This document shows, piece after piece, positions 1 to 9,098 of a stretch of DNA of 64,000 nt. This DNA comes from Pseudoalteromonas arabiensis (GTDB taxonomy: Bacteria; Pseudomonadota; Gammaproteobacteria; Enterobacterales; Alteromonadaceae), in contig NZ_LRUF01000025.1 in NCBI RefSeq assembly GCF_001550155.1, positions 146,646-210,645 on the forward strand, given 5' to 3'. Below the pieces are notes generated by a model that saw only the letters and a program-made list of their open reading frames with translations, did no database searches and was not told the DNA's origin. Within the stretch, counting starts at the first letter, position 1; every line of letters starts with the position of its first letter. Position numbers and translations under genes: made by a program.

Positions 1-260
1 CTGCCAGCTGTGAAGCGTGTTTAAATACGCTAAGTGAAGACGCTGAGTTTGATAAAGTGCTGCTTGATATGCACCTGCCTGACGGCAGCGGTTTGGATTT
101 AGCAAAACAGCTCAAACAACTATACCCCAACTTAACCTTAGTTATTGTCAGTGGGGCAGAACCTGAGCCAGAGAAAATAGAACCGCTAGATATTGAACAA
201 GTTCTGTTAAAGCCAATTAACCTAGGTCTACTGACAGATCTTATTGAGGGCAGTGCCTAA
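1..260 (+). CDS. Response-regulator receiver domain, C-terminal part (cut by window edge)
   Basis: The frame is open from base 3 to the TAA at 258-260, so the gene begins outside the window. The visible 85 residues are the second half of a CheY-like receiver domain. The phosphoacceptor Asp is in LLDMHLPDGSG, a small residue follows in VIVSGAE, and the conserved Lys is in LLKPIN. The protein ends right after the receiver fold, so this is either a stand-alone receiver or the last domain of a hybrid sensor kinase; the upstream part is needed to decide. The 3' end overlaps the convergent lacI-type gene by about 20 bp, leaving no room for an intergenic terminator. Confidence 0.8.
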   Translation, partial: ASCEACLNTLSEDAEFDKVLLDMHLPDGSGLDLAKQLKQLYPNLTLVIVSGAEPEPEKIEPLDIEQVLLKPINLGLLTDLIEGSA

Positions 261-1245
261 TTGATTGTCGAGCAACAAGGCTTGGCTCAAACATAGTTTG
301 CAGAGGCTCAGTTTGCTTTTGATAAACGTGCTTAAGAATCCAGTTTGCAGCCATTTGCCCCATCTCATTGATTGGATAGTTAATTGTACTTAGGGGCGGA
401 TAAATGTGGCGAGTAAAAAATACATTATCATAGCCCATCACTGATAGCTGCTCTGGAAGCGCTAAGCCAAGTTCTCTGGCGCTGGCGATGGCGCCAGTCG
501 CCATTTCATCATTGGCACAAATAACTGCACTAAATGACAACCCTTGTTGATAGATTGTTTTTAATCCCTCAAAGCCACTGGTTTCCATAAAGTCACCTTG
601 ATAAAGCAGTTGTTCATTAAATGATAAATTAAATTCAGCAAGTGCTTGTTTGTGACCAGCTAGACGATCTTGAGCATCTTTTTTCCAAAGTGGGCCACTG
701 ATATAGGCTATGTTCTTGTGGCCTTGTTCTAAAACATGTTTGGCTGCGAGATAGCCACCTTTGATGTTATTTAAAATAATACAACGGTCGCTTAATTCTG
801 GAATAAAACGGTTAATGAGCACAAATGGTACACGGCCCTTACTCAGCTTGATTAAGTAATCGTCGCTGACAGCTTCAACATGCAAAATAAGGCCATCACA
901 GTTACGGCTTATTAGGAATTCAATGCCTTGCTGTTCTCGCTCTTCGTCGCTGTGGCCGGCAGCAATGATTACATGTTTACCTTGGTTTCTAAAAATATTC
1001 TCAATACCACTCATCATAGGGCCATAAAACGGGCCTTGTAATTCAGAAACAAGTAGACCTACACTGTTCGAGCAATTCGACGCTAATGACTGCGCAATAG
1101 AGTTTGGTCTATAGCCAAGCTCACTCATTGCCGCAGTGACTTTTTTACGAGTAGCATCACTGACATTCGCATTGTTATTCATTACTCGCGAAACAGTTGC
1201 CAAAGACACTCCAGCTAGTTTCGACACCTCGTAAATGGTGGCCAT
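241..1245 (-). CDS. LacI/GalR-family transcriptional regulator of the glucan locus
   Basis: A 334-residue protein of normal LacI-family length. The N-terminal helix-turn-helix (about residues 2-55) contains TIYEVSKLAGVSLATVSRV and a hinge helix around PNSIAQSLAS, followed by a periplasmic-binding-protein-like effector domain (about 60-330). It is the last gene of a leftward operon with the GPH transporter (23-bp gap) and the GH1 glucosidase. It is therefore the natural candidate to bind the CG-centred palindromes at 4015-4028, 4074-4087, 15476-15489 and 15530-15543. The inducer is likely glucose or a short beta-glucoside. Family assignment is seen in the sequence; the target sites and ligand are inferred. 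Confidence 0.93.
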   Translation of the reverse strand: MATIYEVSKLAGVSLATVSRVMNNNANVSDATRKKVTAAMSELGYRPNSIAQSLASNCSNSVGLLVSELQGPFYGPMMSGIENIFRNQGKHVIIAAGHSDEEREQQGIEFLISRNCDGLILHVEAVSDDYLIKLSKGRVPFVLINRFIPELSDRCIILNNIKGGYLAAKHVLEQGHKNIAYISGPLWKKDAQDRLAGHKQALAEFNLSFNEQLLYQGDFMETSGFEGLKTIYQQGLSFSAVICANDEMATGAIASARELGLALPEQLSVMGYDNVFFTRHIYPPLSTINYPINEMGQMAANWILKHVYQKQTEPLQTMFEPSLVARQSIRHCPQ

Positions 1246-1267
1246 ATTATTCCTTTGTAAAACCCAA

Positions 1268-2599
1268 TTATGGATGACGTTTTAATGATAAGTCGGCACT
1301 GATTTGCTCAACGGTTTGATTATCAAGAATATACCTCTTCATGATTAAAGCGACAAGCACGCTGCCAATTGCTGGATAAAGCGTAAATGAAATTAAAATG
1401 CCTGACAGCGTATGTTCACTGAGCTCTGTATTCGCTTCGTAACCGTAAAATGCGAGTAACCAACCAGCGATAGCACCACCAAGGGCAAGACCGAGCTTAA
1501 TAAAAAATACTACGCTCGCGTAGACAAGCCCTGTTAGTCGTTCGCCGGTTTTCCACTGGCCATAATCAATCGTGTCGGCCATTTTCGCCCACAGTAGTGG
1601 TGTTGCCATTTGTGTGAAAAAACACCATAAAAAGTACACAATAAAAGCAAGAATCAGTTGTTCGCTTGGTAACCAAAATGCCACACAGCTAATTGCCGCA
1701 GAGATATATTGCAAAAAAATATAAGCAGTTTTCTTATCAACGCGTTTACTTAACGGGTTTGCACACGCACAGCCTAGAATATTACCTATCATACCGAGAG
1801 TGACAAAGTAAGTGACCAGCTCTGCTTCACCAAGTACGTATTTTACATAGTAAATTGCAAGCGTTGTGCGCAATACCATACTAGTTAACAGCATAAGTGC
1901 AGCTAAGCACAGCACCTTAAATGGGCCATTTTGCCAAAGCGTGTCGATGCGGTTTTTCCAACTCAATGATGAGCTGTTATGGGTTGTAACGCGCTCTTTA
2001 GTGAAGCGAAAACAAATCAAGAATAAGATGACGCCTAAGCCACTCATCAAGGCCATAGTGAGTTGATAGCCTGTGGCGTTATCACCTTTTCCTAACCAGT
2101 TTACTAACGGTAAGGTACAGGCACTAACTATTAGGCCGCCCAGCATGCCGAACACAAAACGATAAGATTGAATCGATACGCGCTCTTTAGGATCGCCACT
2201 TAACACTCCCCCCAATGCTGAATATGGAATATTAATGGCGGTGTAAACCAGCATTAGCAAAGTATAAGTGATAAAGGCGTAAATTACTTTACCAGATTCA
2301 GGTAACTCTGGCGTGGTGAAGGTGATCATACTGATCACCCCAAATGGTAGGGCTAGCCAGAGTAAATATGGGCGATAACTTCCCCATTTAGTCCGTGTTG
2401 CATCGGTTAATGCGCCCATTAATGGGTCGGTAATTGCATCAACAATCCTCACCACCAAAAACAAGGTGCCGACAATAGCAGGTGAAATGCCAAAGATATC
2501 CGTATAGAAAAAAGTTAAAAATAACATCACTGTTTGAAAGATAATGTTACTTGCGGTATCACCTAATCCGTAGGCTACTTTCTCTTTTGTTGTCAGCAT
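1268..2599 (-). CDS. GPH-family (glycoside-pentoside-hexuronide) cation:sugar symporter
   Basis: A 443-residue polytopic inner-membrane protein. The start MLTTKEKVAYGLGDTASNII is typical of the MelB/GPH branch of the major facilitator superfamily. The conserved cytoplasmic motif DAITDPLMGALTDATRTKWG follows TM2, and about 12 hydrophobic segments can be counted. It is the middle gene of the GH1-transporter-LacI operon (18 bp after the glucosidase). The context suggests proton- or sodium-coupled import of short beta-glucosides such as laminaribiose or cellobiose, which the GH1 enzyme would then split in the cytoplasm. The exact sugar is inferred, not readable from the sequence. Confidence 0.9.
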   Translation of the reverse strand: MLTTKEKVAYGLGDTASNIIFQTVMLFLTFFYTDIFGISPAIVGTLFLVVRIVDAITDPLMGALTDATRTKWGSYRPYLLWLALPFGVISMITFTTPELPESGKVIYAFITYTLLMLVYTAINIPYSALGGVLSGDPKERVSIQSYRFVFGMLGGLIVSACTLPLVNWLGKGDNATGYQLTMALMSGLGVILFLICFRFTKERVTTHNSSSLSWKNRIDTLWQNGPFKVLCLAALMLLTSMVLRTTLAIYYVKYVLGEAELVTYFVTLGMIGNILGCACANPLSKRVDKKTAYIFLQYISAAISCVAFWLPSEQLILAFIVYFLWCFFTQMATPLLWAKMADTIDYGQWKTGERLTGLVYASVVFFIKLGLALGGAIAGWLLAFYGYEANTELSEHTLSGILISFTLYPAIGSVLVALIMKRYILDNQTVEQISADLSLKRHP

Positions 2600-2617
2600 G
2601 TGTGTTCTCGTTTATTG

Positions 2618-3952
2618 TTATTTTTTTCGCTGTTTTAGCAGCGCACGGTATTGTTTTGCGCTTTCTTTTAAAATGCGCTGCTGGCTTTGGTAATCAATGT
2701 AAACTAATCCAAAGCGTTTTTCATAGCCATATGCCCATTCAAAGTTGTCCATTAAACTCCACGCAAAGTAGCCTTGAATGTCGACGCATTGTCGAATGGC
2801 ATCACAGACCGCATTTAAGTGGGTGTGATAATAATCAACGCGTTCAATGTCTTTAACTTCACCGTTTTCTAGGGTATCGGCCATGGCTGCGCCGTTTTCA
2901 GTGATATACAGCTTTGGCAAATCATATTGCTGATCTAGTGATACAAGCAATTCAGTTAAACCTTGTGGGTAAACTTCCCAGCCCATATCGGTAACATGAA
3001 CATCCGTTAGGCATGCTTCTTCAAACCAACCATCAGCGGTATGTTTGTAGTGTATGCGGGTATAGTAGTTAACACCAATAAAGTCGACGGCTTGACTAAT
3101 AATGGTCATATCGTCAGCAAGGATAGTCGGTTTAACCTTTGCAGCCAACTCATCAAATAAAGAAGGGTATGTGCCTTCTAAAATCGCTTTGATATACCAT
3201 TGGTTATGGTATTGATCGGCAAGTTCTGCGGCTTTTTTATCATCCGCAGTTAAAGGGTAAGCAGGGCTGAAGTTTAACACGATACCTGCTTCTGTTTCTG
3301 GGCAGTTTTTACGTAATACTTGCATGGCAAGGCCATGGGCAAGTAGTAAATGGTGAGCCGCCTGTCGGCCTGCTTGTTGCGATTTTATCCCCGGTGCATG
3401 CACACCCACCTCATAACCTAAGTAGGCACTACAGAAGGGCTCATTCAAGGTTGCAAAGGAGTCGACTAAGTGGCCAAGATGTTGAGTAACAAGTTCGGCA
3501 TATTCTTTGAATTTATAGGCTGTATCACGATTTAACCAACCTCCGTTATCTTCAAGGTATTGTGGTAAATCCCAGTGGTATAGGGTGACGTAGGTTTTAA
3601 TATTACGCGCTTTTAACGCCGTTAATAACTGAACATAAAACGCCATACCTTGTTTGTTTATCGTGCCATCTTGATTCATGACCCGTGGCCAAGAAATTGA
3701 TAAACGGTAAGCATCTACGGCTAAGTCAGCAATCATGTCTACATCTTGTTGCCAACGCGCAACATGGTCACATGCGACATCGCCATGACTTTGATCGGCA
3801 ATTGCATCAGGCTTTTCACAAAACGTATCCCAGATACAATCGAGACGCTGTTCACGTGCGCCTTCAATTTGAAACGACGCAGTCGCAACACCAAAAGTAA
3901 ATTCAGGTTTGAGTAAAAATGAGTCAGGCAAAAGAGAAATTGATTTATACAC
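2618..3952 (-). CDS. GH1 family beta-glucosidase, cytoplasmic
   Basis: A 444-residue glycoside hydrolase of full family-1 length with no signal peptide. The acid/base Glu is residue 171 in TLNEPF and the nucleophile Glu is residue 352 in YITENGAA. Other GH1 signatures are FTFGVATASFQIEGA near the N-terminus, TLYHWDLPQYLE, and a C-terminal aglycone-site segment SLMDNFEWAYGYEKRFGL. The start is a GTG; an AAGGA lies about 12 bases upstream on the minus strand. It heads the operon with the GPH symporter and the LacI regulator. Its promoter overlaps the 20-bp palindrome at 4071-4090. It probably releases glucose from imported beta-glucosides. Confidence 0.95.
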   Translation of the reverse strand: MYKSISLLPDSFLLKPEFTFGVATASFQIEGAREQRLDCIWDTFCEKPDAIADQSHGDVACDHVARWQQDVDMIADLAVDAYRLSISWPRVMNQDGTINKQGMAFYVQLLTALKARNIKTYVTLYHWDLPQYLEDNGGWLNRDTAYKFKEYAELVTQHLGHLVDSFATLNEPFCSAYLGYEVGVHAPGIKSQQAGRQAAHHLLLAHGLAMQVLRKNCPETEAGIVLNFSPAYPLTADDKKAAELADQYHNQWYIKAILEGTYPSLFDELAAKVKPTILADDMTIISQAVDFIGVNYYTRIHYKHTADGWFEEACLTDVHVTDMGWEVYPQGLTELLVSLDQQYDLPKLYITENGAAMADTLENGEVKDIERVDYYHTHLNAVCDAIRQCVDIQGYFAWSLMDNFEWAYGYEKRFGLVYIDYQSQQRILKESAKQYRALLKQRKK

Positions 3953-4014
3953 AGTTATGAGTCGTCCTTCGCATTGTTTTTGTAAGACAAACCAAAATGC
4001 AGAGTTACAATTTG

Positions 4015-4028
4015 TGAAAGCGCTTACA
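4015..4028. promoter_or_regulatory. LacI-type operator, site 2 of the divergent glucan promoter
   Basis: The sequence TGAAAGCGCTTACA differs at one base from the palindrome TGTAAGCGCTTACA at 4074-4087; the two centres are 59 bp apart. It lies between the inferred start point of the GH1 operon and its start codon, a position where repressor would block elongation or close a DNA loop. CG-centred palindromes of this form are typical of LacI-family operators. Binding by the local regulator is inferred. Confidence 0.75.
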
Positions 4029-4049
4029 ATTTTATTGCAAATAAATTGC

Positions 4050-4078
4050 TATATATGATTAATATGTTATAAATGTAA
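4050..4078 (-). promoter_or_regulatory. Candidate sigma-70 promoter of the GH1-symporter-lacI operon
   Basis: Read on the minus strand there is a -35-like TTACAT (4078-4073), a 17-bp spacer and a -10-like TATATA (4055-4050). The -35 hexamer lies inside the 20-bp operator palindrome, so a bound repressor would exclude RNA polymerase. The predicted start point is near 4043, leaving a leader of about 90 bases. No mapped transcript supports this; it rests on the hexamers and spacing only. Confidence 0.5.
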
Positions 4079-4090
4079 GCGCTTACATTT
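4071..4090. promoter_or_regulatory. LacI-type operator, perfect 20-bp palindrome
   Basis: AAATGTAAGCGCTTACATTT is a perfect 20-bp palindrome centred on CG, the form expected for a LacI-family repressor. It sits between the divergent GH1 operon (start 3952) and the gluP-GH3-GH16 operon (start 4187), so one site can serve both. The same 14-bp core recurs upstream of the TonB-dependent receptor at 15476-15489. Confidence 0.85.
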
Positions 4091-4186
4091 TATGTTGCAA
4101 TAGTTTTTTGCTTTTTTATTCTTCATTACTTAGCACTATAACTAATGTAACAAACTGAAAAATATAAATAACTAGAGAATAAAATT

Positions 4187-5446
4187 ATGGCCCATGTTTC
4201 AACGCCTGTTTCAGGTAACGCGAGTCAAGGGGCAATGCCAAAGCAACACTTTGCACTGGCATCCTTGACCACATTATTTTTTATGTGGGGGTTTATCACT
4301 TGTTTGAATGACATTTTGATCCCTTACCTAAAAGGAATGTTTTCGCTTAATTATACGCAAGCCATGCTTATACAGTTTTGCTTTTTTGGTGCGTATTTTG
4401 TGATGTCGATCCCTGCTGGCAAGTTGGTAAGTCGTATTGGTTATCAGTTTGGTATTGTCGTTGGGTTAGTGGTAGCAGCAATCGGTTGTGCGCTGTTTTA
4501 TCCCGCCGCTGTTGCCCATGTGTACGAATTATTTTTACTGGCTTTGTTTGTACTAGCCTCTGGTATCACTATTTTACAAGTATCAGCAAATCCCTATGTG
4601 AGTGTACTTGGCCCGCAAAAAACAGCCTCGTCACGTTTGACTATGACACAAGCATTTAACTCATTAGGCACCACAGTCGCGCCGATTTTTGGCGGTTGGT
4701 TAATTTTAACTGAAGTAAGTCAAGCCACTGCGGAGCAAGTAAAATTTCCCTATTTAATGTTATCTGCCAGCTTATTAGTACTTGCTGTAATTTTTGCATT
4801 TCTAAAGCTGCCTAAATTAGGTAAAGAAAGCGATAGTGAAGCAGCACAACAAGATTTAGAAGACTTTGTTGATTTAGGTAGTGTTTGGCGTTATCGCCAC
4901 CTGATTTTAGGTGCCATCGGTATCTTTGTATATGTGGGCGCAGAAGTGGCGATTGGTAGCTTTTTGGTGGGCTTTCTGACCTTAGATAACATTGCTGGCC
5001 TCGCAGAAAAAGAAGCGGCTCATTATATTAGTTATTACTTCGCAGGTGCCATGGTGGGTCGCTTTATTGGAGCTGCTGTGATGCAAAAATTTAATGCAGG
5101 TAAGGTGTTGGCATGTCATGGCTTACTTGCCGTACTACTTGTTGCAATTGCTATGACAGGTGAGGGGAGCCTTGCTATGTGGGCTATTTTACTGGTTGGC
5201 TTATGTAACTCGATTATGTTCCCAACAATTTTCAGCCTAGCATTACATGGCCTTGGCAAATACACCTCAAAAGGCTCAGGTATTTTATGCTTAGCAATTG
5301 TGGGGGGGGCAATTATTCCATTATTGCAAGGCGTATTAGCCGATTCTGTTGGCGTGCAAATGGCGTTGTTTTTACCTATCGCCTGTTACTTATATATAAC
5401 TTACTTTGCGTTAGTTGGCTCAAAAGTATCAACTCAGACTTCATAG
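4187..5446 (+). CDS. gluP: Glucose/galactose-type MFS transporter (FHS family, GluP-like)
   Basis: A 419-residue inner-membrane protein with about 12 transmembrane segments. The segments [20 protein letters not shown] and [20 protein letters not shown] are characteristic of the fucose:galactose/glucose:proton symporter (FHS) branch of the [17 protein letters not shown] is another family signature. It is the first gene of the rightward glucan operon, 8 bp before the GH3 gene, under the operators at 4015 and 4074. It most likely takes up the glucose released in the periplasm by the GH3 and GH16 lipoproteins. The sugar is inferred from family and context. Confidence 0.88.
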   Translation: MAHVSTPVSGNASQGAMPKQHFALASLTTLFFMWGFITCLNDILIPYLKGMFSLNYTQAMLIQFCFFGAYFVMSIPAGKLVSRIGYQFGIVVGLVVAAIGCALFYPAAVAHVYELFLLALFVLASGITILQVSANPYVSVLGPQKTASSRLTMTQAFNSLGTTVAPIFGGWLILTEVSQATAEQVKFPYLMLSASLLVLAVIFAFLKLPKLGKESDSEAAQQDLEDFVDLGSVWRYRHLILGAIGIFVYVGAEVAIGSFLVGFLTLDNIAGLAEKEAAHYISYYFAGAMVGRFIGAAVMQKFNAGKVLACHGLLAVLLVAIAMTGEGSLAMWAILLVGLCNSIMFPTIFSLALHGLGKYTSKGSGILCLAIVGGAIIPLLQGVLADSVGVQMALFLPIACYLYITYFALVGSKVSTQTS

Positions 5447-5454
5447 GTGCAAAA

Positions 5455-7971
5455 ATGAAATTGAAAGAAACAGTCACTCTTTGTTCGTTAGTGATGGCAA
5501 GCGTCAGCATGCTAGGTTGTACTGGGCAAGACAAGGTGGCAAACGTGAGCACTGAGCAAGAAATTTGGCCAAATATCGAAACAGGCATTGCTGCAAACCC
5601 AGAGATGGAAGCAAAAATAGCAAAAATGCTGGCAAATATGACCCTTGAGCAAAAAATTGCGCAAATGATCCAGCCAGAAATTCGTGATATTAGCGTTGAA
5701 GATATGCGTAAATACGGTTTTGGCTCTTACCTCAATGGCGGTGGTGCATTCCCAAATAATGATAAACACGCCAGTGCCGCAGATTGGATTGAGCTTGCTG
5801 AAAAAATGTACCAAGCCTCAATTGATGACTCCCTTGATGGCAGCTCAATCCCGACTATGTGGGGCACCGATGCCGTGCATGGCCACAACAACGTGATTGG
5901 TGCGACGTTATTCCCGCATAACATTGGTTTGGGTGCAACAAACAACCCTGAGTTAATTGAAAAAATTGCAGCCGCTACCGCGCAAGAAGTAATGGTAACA
6001 GGTATTGACTGGGTGTTCGCACCAACAGTCGCAGTTGTTCGTGACGACCGTTGGGGTCGTACTTATGAAGGCTATTCTGAAGACCCTGAAATTGTGAAAG
6101 CATACTCAGCAGCCATTGTTAAAGGCTTGCAAGGTGCGGTTGATGATGACTTCTTATCAGATAAGCGTGTGATCAGTACGGTTAAACACTTTTTAGGTGA
6201 TGGCGGTACCGAAGGCGGTGATGACCAAGGCAATAACACGGCATCTGAGCAAGAATTATTTGATATTCATGCGCAAGGTTATGTTGGCGGTTTAGGTGCG
6301 GGTGCACAAACCGTAATGGCGTCATTCAACAGCTGGAATGGTGAAAAAATTCACGGTAGTAAATACTTACTTACCGACGTACTAAAAGGCAAAATGGGTT
6401 TTGATGGTTTTGTTGTTGGTGACTGGAACGGCCACGGTCAAATTCCGAGTTGTACTAATGGCAACTGTGCGCAAGCAGCAAATGCCGGTCTTGATGTGTA
6501 CATGGTACCGACAGATGCATGGAAACCACTTTACGAAAACCTTATCAAGCAAGTTAAAAGTGGCGAAATTGCACAAAGCCGCATCGATGATGCAGTAACG
6601 CGTATCTTACGTGTAAAAATGCGCGCAGGTTTGTTTGATAAGCCAAGCCCTGCTAAGCGTCCGCTTTCTGGTAAAACAGAGATCATTGGCAGTGCAGAAC
6701 ATCGTGCAGTTGCAAAACAAGCGGTCCGTGAATCACTGGTTCTTCTGAAAAATAAACAGCAGTTGCTACCGCTATCAGCAAATGCAAATGTATTAGTTGC
6801 CGGTCAAGGCGCAGATAACATTGGCATGCAGTCAGGTGGTTGGACAATCACATGGCAGGGTACAGGTAATGAGAATAGCGACTTCCCAGGCGGGACTTCT
6901 ATTTTGGATGGGATCAAACAAACGGTTGAGCATGCGGGCGGGCAAGTTAGTTATGACTTAAACGGTGAGTTTGATTCCCGTCCAGATGTTGCCATTGTGG
7001 TGTTTGGCGAGCAACCATACGCAGAAGGCAATGGTGATTTAGATAACCTTGAATACCAACGCGGTAATAAAACTGATTTAGCCCTGCTTAAAAAGCTAAA
7101 AGATGCCGGCATTCCTGTGGTGTCGCTATTTATTAGTGGTCGTCCAATGTGGGTGAATGCTGAGCTTAATGCCAGCGATGCATTTGTCGCAACTTGGTTA
7201 CCTGGGAGTGAAGGTGATGCAATCAGCGATGTTATTTTTAAAAAACAAGATGGCACTATTAATCATGACTTTAAAGGTAAGTTATCGTTCTCATGGCCAA
7301 ATAACCCGGTAGGTAACGAAAACCGTGGCGATAAAGATTACGCGCCACTATTGCCTTATGGCTTTGGCTTAACGTATCAAGATAAAAATACATTAGCGGA
7401 TGACCTAAGCGAAAAATCACAAGTTTCTGCTAAATTAGAAGACTTAGTATTATTTGAACGTGCCGTAAAAGCACCGTGGTCACTGCAACTACAAAGTGGC
7501 TCTGAGCGACAAGCCATGACCAGTAGTCGTGCAGCACTTAACGCTGTTAGCGTAAAAACTTTTGATAAAGACGTACAAGAAGATGCGCGCGCAATCAGCT
7601 TTAATGGTAAAGAAGCGGCTGCGGTTCGTTTAATGGCGGCGTTCCCATCGGATTTACGTTCATACGTTGAAAAAGCGGGTCAACTGCAAATGCAAATTAA
7701 GGTAGACCAAGCTGCTGATGCGCCGCTAATGCTAGGTATGCAATGTGGTGAAAACTGTAGCGGTCAATTTGATATTAGCAAACACCTTAAAGCAGCACAT
7801 GATTGGCAAACGCTAACTGTAGATTTGAGCTGCTTTGCTGAGCAAGGTGTGCAGCTTGGGCAAGTATTCTCGCCTTGGCAATTAGCCACTGAAGGTGCAT
7901 GGCAAGTCTCAATTGCTAAACTATCAGTAACGAGCGCACACACTGAGGATGCAACGCTCTCATGTCAGTAA
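5455..7971 (+). CDS. GH3 family exo-beta-glucosidase, lipoprotein
   Basis: An 838-residue protein starting at ATG 5455; a longer in-frame extension would run back into gluP and lacks signal-peptide logic. The N-terminus has a lipoprotein signal with lipobox SMLGC (Cys22). The GH3 (alpha/beta)8 domain spans about residues 45-400, with substrate-binding VKHFLGDGG and the nucleophile Asp323 in FVVGDWNGHG. The (alpha/beta)6 sandwich follows, with the likely acid/base Glu in VFGEQPYAEGNGD. A further roughly 170-residue C-terminal beta-sandwich follows LLPYGFGLTY. Length and layout resemble marine exo-1,3/1,4-beta-glucosidases of the ExoP type. It overlaps the GH16 gene by 10 bp, so the two are translationally coupled. 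Confidence 0.93.
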   Translation: MKLKETVTLCSLVMASVSMLGCTGQDKVANVSTEQEIWPNIETGIAANPEMEAKIAKMLANMTLEQKIAQMIQPEIRDISVEDMRKYGFGSYLNGGGAFPNNDKHASAADWIELAEKMYQASIDDSLDGSSIPTMWGTDAVHGHNNVIGATLFPHNIGLGATNNPELIEKIAAATAQEVMVTGIDWVFAPTVAVVRDDRWGRTYEGYSEDPEIVKAYSAAIVKGLQGAVDDDFLSDKRVISTVKHFLGDGGTEGGDDQGNNTASEQELFDIHAQGYVGGLGAGAQTVMASFNSWNGEKIHGSKYLLTDVLKGKMGFDGFVVGDWNGHGQIPSCTNGNCAQAANAGLDVYMVPTDAWKPLYENLIKQVKSGEIAQSRIDDAVTRILRVKMRAGLFDKPSPAKRPLSGKTEIIGSAEHRAVAKQAVRESLVLLKNKQQLLPLSANANVLVAGQGADNIGMQSGGWTITWQGTGNENSDFPGGTSILDGIKQTVEHAGGQVSYDLNGEFDSRPDVAIVVFGEQPYAEGNGDLDNLEYQRGNKTDLALLKKLKDAGIPVVSLFISGRPMWVNAELNASDAFVATWLPGSEGDAISDVIFKKQDGTINHDFKGKLSFSWPNNPVGNENRGDKDYAPLLPYGFGLTYQDKNTLADDLSEKSQVSAKLEDLVLFERAVKAPWSLQLQSGSERQAMTSSRAALNAVSVKTFDKDVQEDARAISFNGKEAAAVRLMAAFPSDLRSYVEKAGQLQMQIKVDQAADAPLMLGMQCGENCSGQFDISKHLKAAHDWQTLTVDLSCFAEQGVQLGQVFSPWQLATEGAWQVSIAKLSVTSAHTEDATLSCQ

Positions 7972-8999
7972 AATCGTATGCTGTTATTTTGCTAACAGGT
8001 GCGCTTAGTGCCTGTCAGCAAACCCCTGCGCCTGTTAAAGCCAGCCTAGGAGAAGGCTGGCAGTTAGTTTGGCAAGATGAATTTTCGCAAAATGATCTCG
8101 ACCTAACTAAGTGGCAACACGAAGTAAATTGTCGAGGTGGCGGTAATGATGAGCAGCAATGTTATACCGCGCGTAGCGAAAACAGTTTTGTTAAAGATGG
8201 CATATTGCATATTGTTGCTCGCCAAGAGCAATACACTGGGCCTTTACATAATAGCGATGAAGTGAGCAGCGATGCTGAGCGAGAAAAACAAGCAACTCAG
8301 CCGTTTACTTCTGCACGCTTACGCACAAAAAACTTAGCAGATTGGCGATACGGCCGGTTTGAAATTCGCGCTAAATTGCCAGCAGGGCAAGGTGCGTGGC
8401 CAGCAATTTGGATGTTACCGACAGACTGGCATTATGGTCGCTGGGCATCATCAGGCGAAATAGACATCATGGAAGCAGTTAATTTAAAGACGCTTACTGA
8501 TGACAAAACAGCGCCAGCAGGCAGCCTTGAGACACGCGTACACGGCACCTTGCATTACGGTGGTCCTGCACCCAAAAATGTTTACAGTGGTACGCCGTAC
8601 CGCTTCAGTGAAGCAGATAACCCAGCTGATAACTTTCATGTTTATGCCCTTGAATGGCAGCAAGATGAAATTCGTTGGTATGTTGATGATGTTCACTATG
8701 CAACGTTTCGTCACGACCAGTGGTATTCAACATCACAACAACAAGACGGCTCGTTTATAGAAAATACCGGCTTTGCTCCGTTTGATCAGCGTTTTCATTT
8801 ACTTCTTAACTTTGCAGTAGGCGGAAACTGGCCAGCCAATGTGAATGACAAAGGCGTTGATTCTACAGGTTACCCTAAGCAAATGCTGGTGGATTACGTA
8901 CGTGTTTTTCAATGTAGTAAAAATAGTGAAACAGGTATTGGCTGCGCAACAACACAGCCATCAGCAGTACAAATAAAGGGTAATACCATTGCGCAATAA
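7962..8999 (+). CDS. GH16 family endo-beta-1,3-glucanase (laminarinase-like) lipoprotein
   Basis: A 345-residue protein with a lipoprotein signal ending in LSAC (Cys18). A single GH16 jelly-roll domain spans about residues 30-310. The catalytic signature SGEIDIMEA gives nucleophile Glu166, helper Asp168 and acid/base Glu171. The bulged EIDIME form is that of laminarinases rather than kappa-carrageenases or lichenases. The segments GRFEIRAKLPAGQGAWPAIW and LLLNFAVGGNWPA are also typical. It overlaps the GH3 gene by 10 bp as the third gene of the operon. It probably cuts beta-1,3-glucan at the outer membrane so that the TonB-dependent receptor and the GH3 enzyme can take over. Confidence 0.93.
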   Translation: MSVKSYAVILLTGALSACQQTPAPVKASLGEGWQLVWQDEFSQNDLDLTKWQHEVNCRGGGNDEQQCYTARSENSFVKDGILHIVARQEQYTGPLHNSDEVSSDAEREKQATQPFTSARLRTKNLADWRYGRFEIRAKLPAGQGAWPAIWMLPTDWHYGRWASSGEIDIMEAVNLKTLTDDKTAPAGSLETRVHGTLHYGGPAPKNVYSGTPYRFSEADNPADNFHVYALEWQQDEIRWYVDDVHYATFRHDQWYSTSQQQDGSFIENTGFAPFDQRFHLLLNFAVGGNWPANVNDKGVDSTGYPKQMLVDYVRVFQCSKNSETGIGCATTQPSAVQIKGNTIAQ

Positions 9000-9036
9000 C
9001 AGAGCACTTAATTAAGCGGATTGGTATAAGTGAATT

Positions 9037-9097
9037 ATGAACCAAGAGCCTGCAGATGCTTCGCCGAACTCGTTGCATCCGCTGGCTTTTGGTTCAT
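9037..9097. repeat. Long imperfect hairpin between convergent genes
   Basis: The outer arms 9037-9050 and 9084-9097 (ATGAACCAAGAGCC against GGCTTTTGGTTCAT) pair over 14 bases with one mismatch. The inner part pairs again, GCAGATGC (9052-9059) against GCATCCGC (9075-9082), with one mismatch. The structure lies exactly between the convergent GH16 and JmjC-like genes. There is no T-run, so it may be a bidirectional Rho-assisted terminator or a copy of a dispersed intergenic repeat. No second copy is visible in this window. Confidence 0.6.
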
Positions 9098-9098
9098 T

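Noticed and set aside
5287..5454. Longer N-terminus for the GH3 protein (upstream in-frame start)
   Set aside because: It would overlap gluP by about 160 bp and place the lipoprotein signal inside the protein; ATG 5455 gives a proper lipobox.
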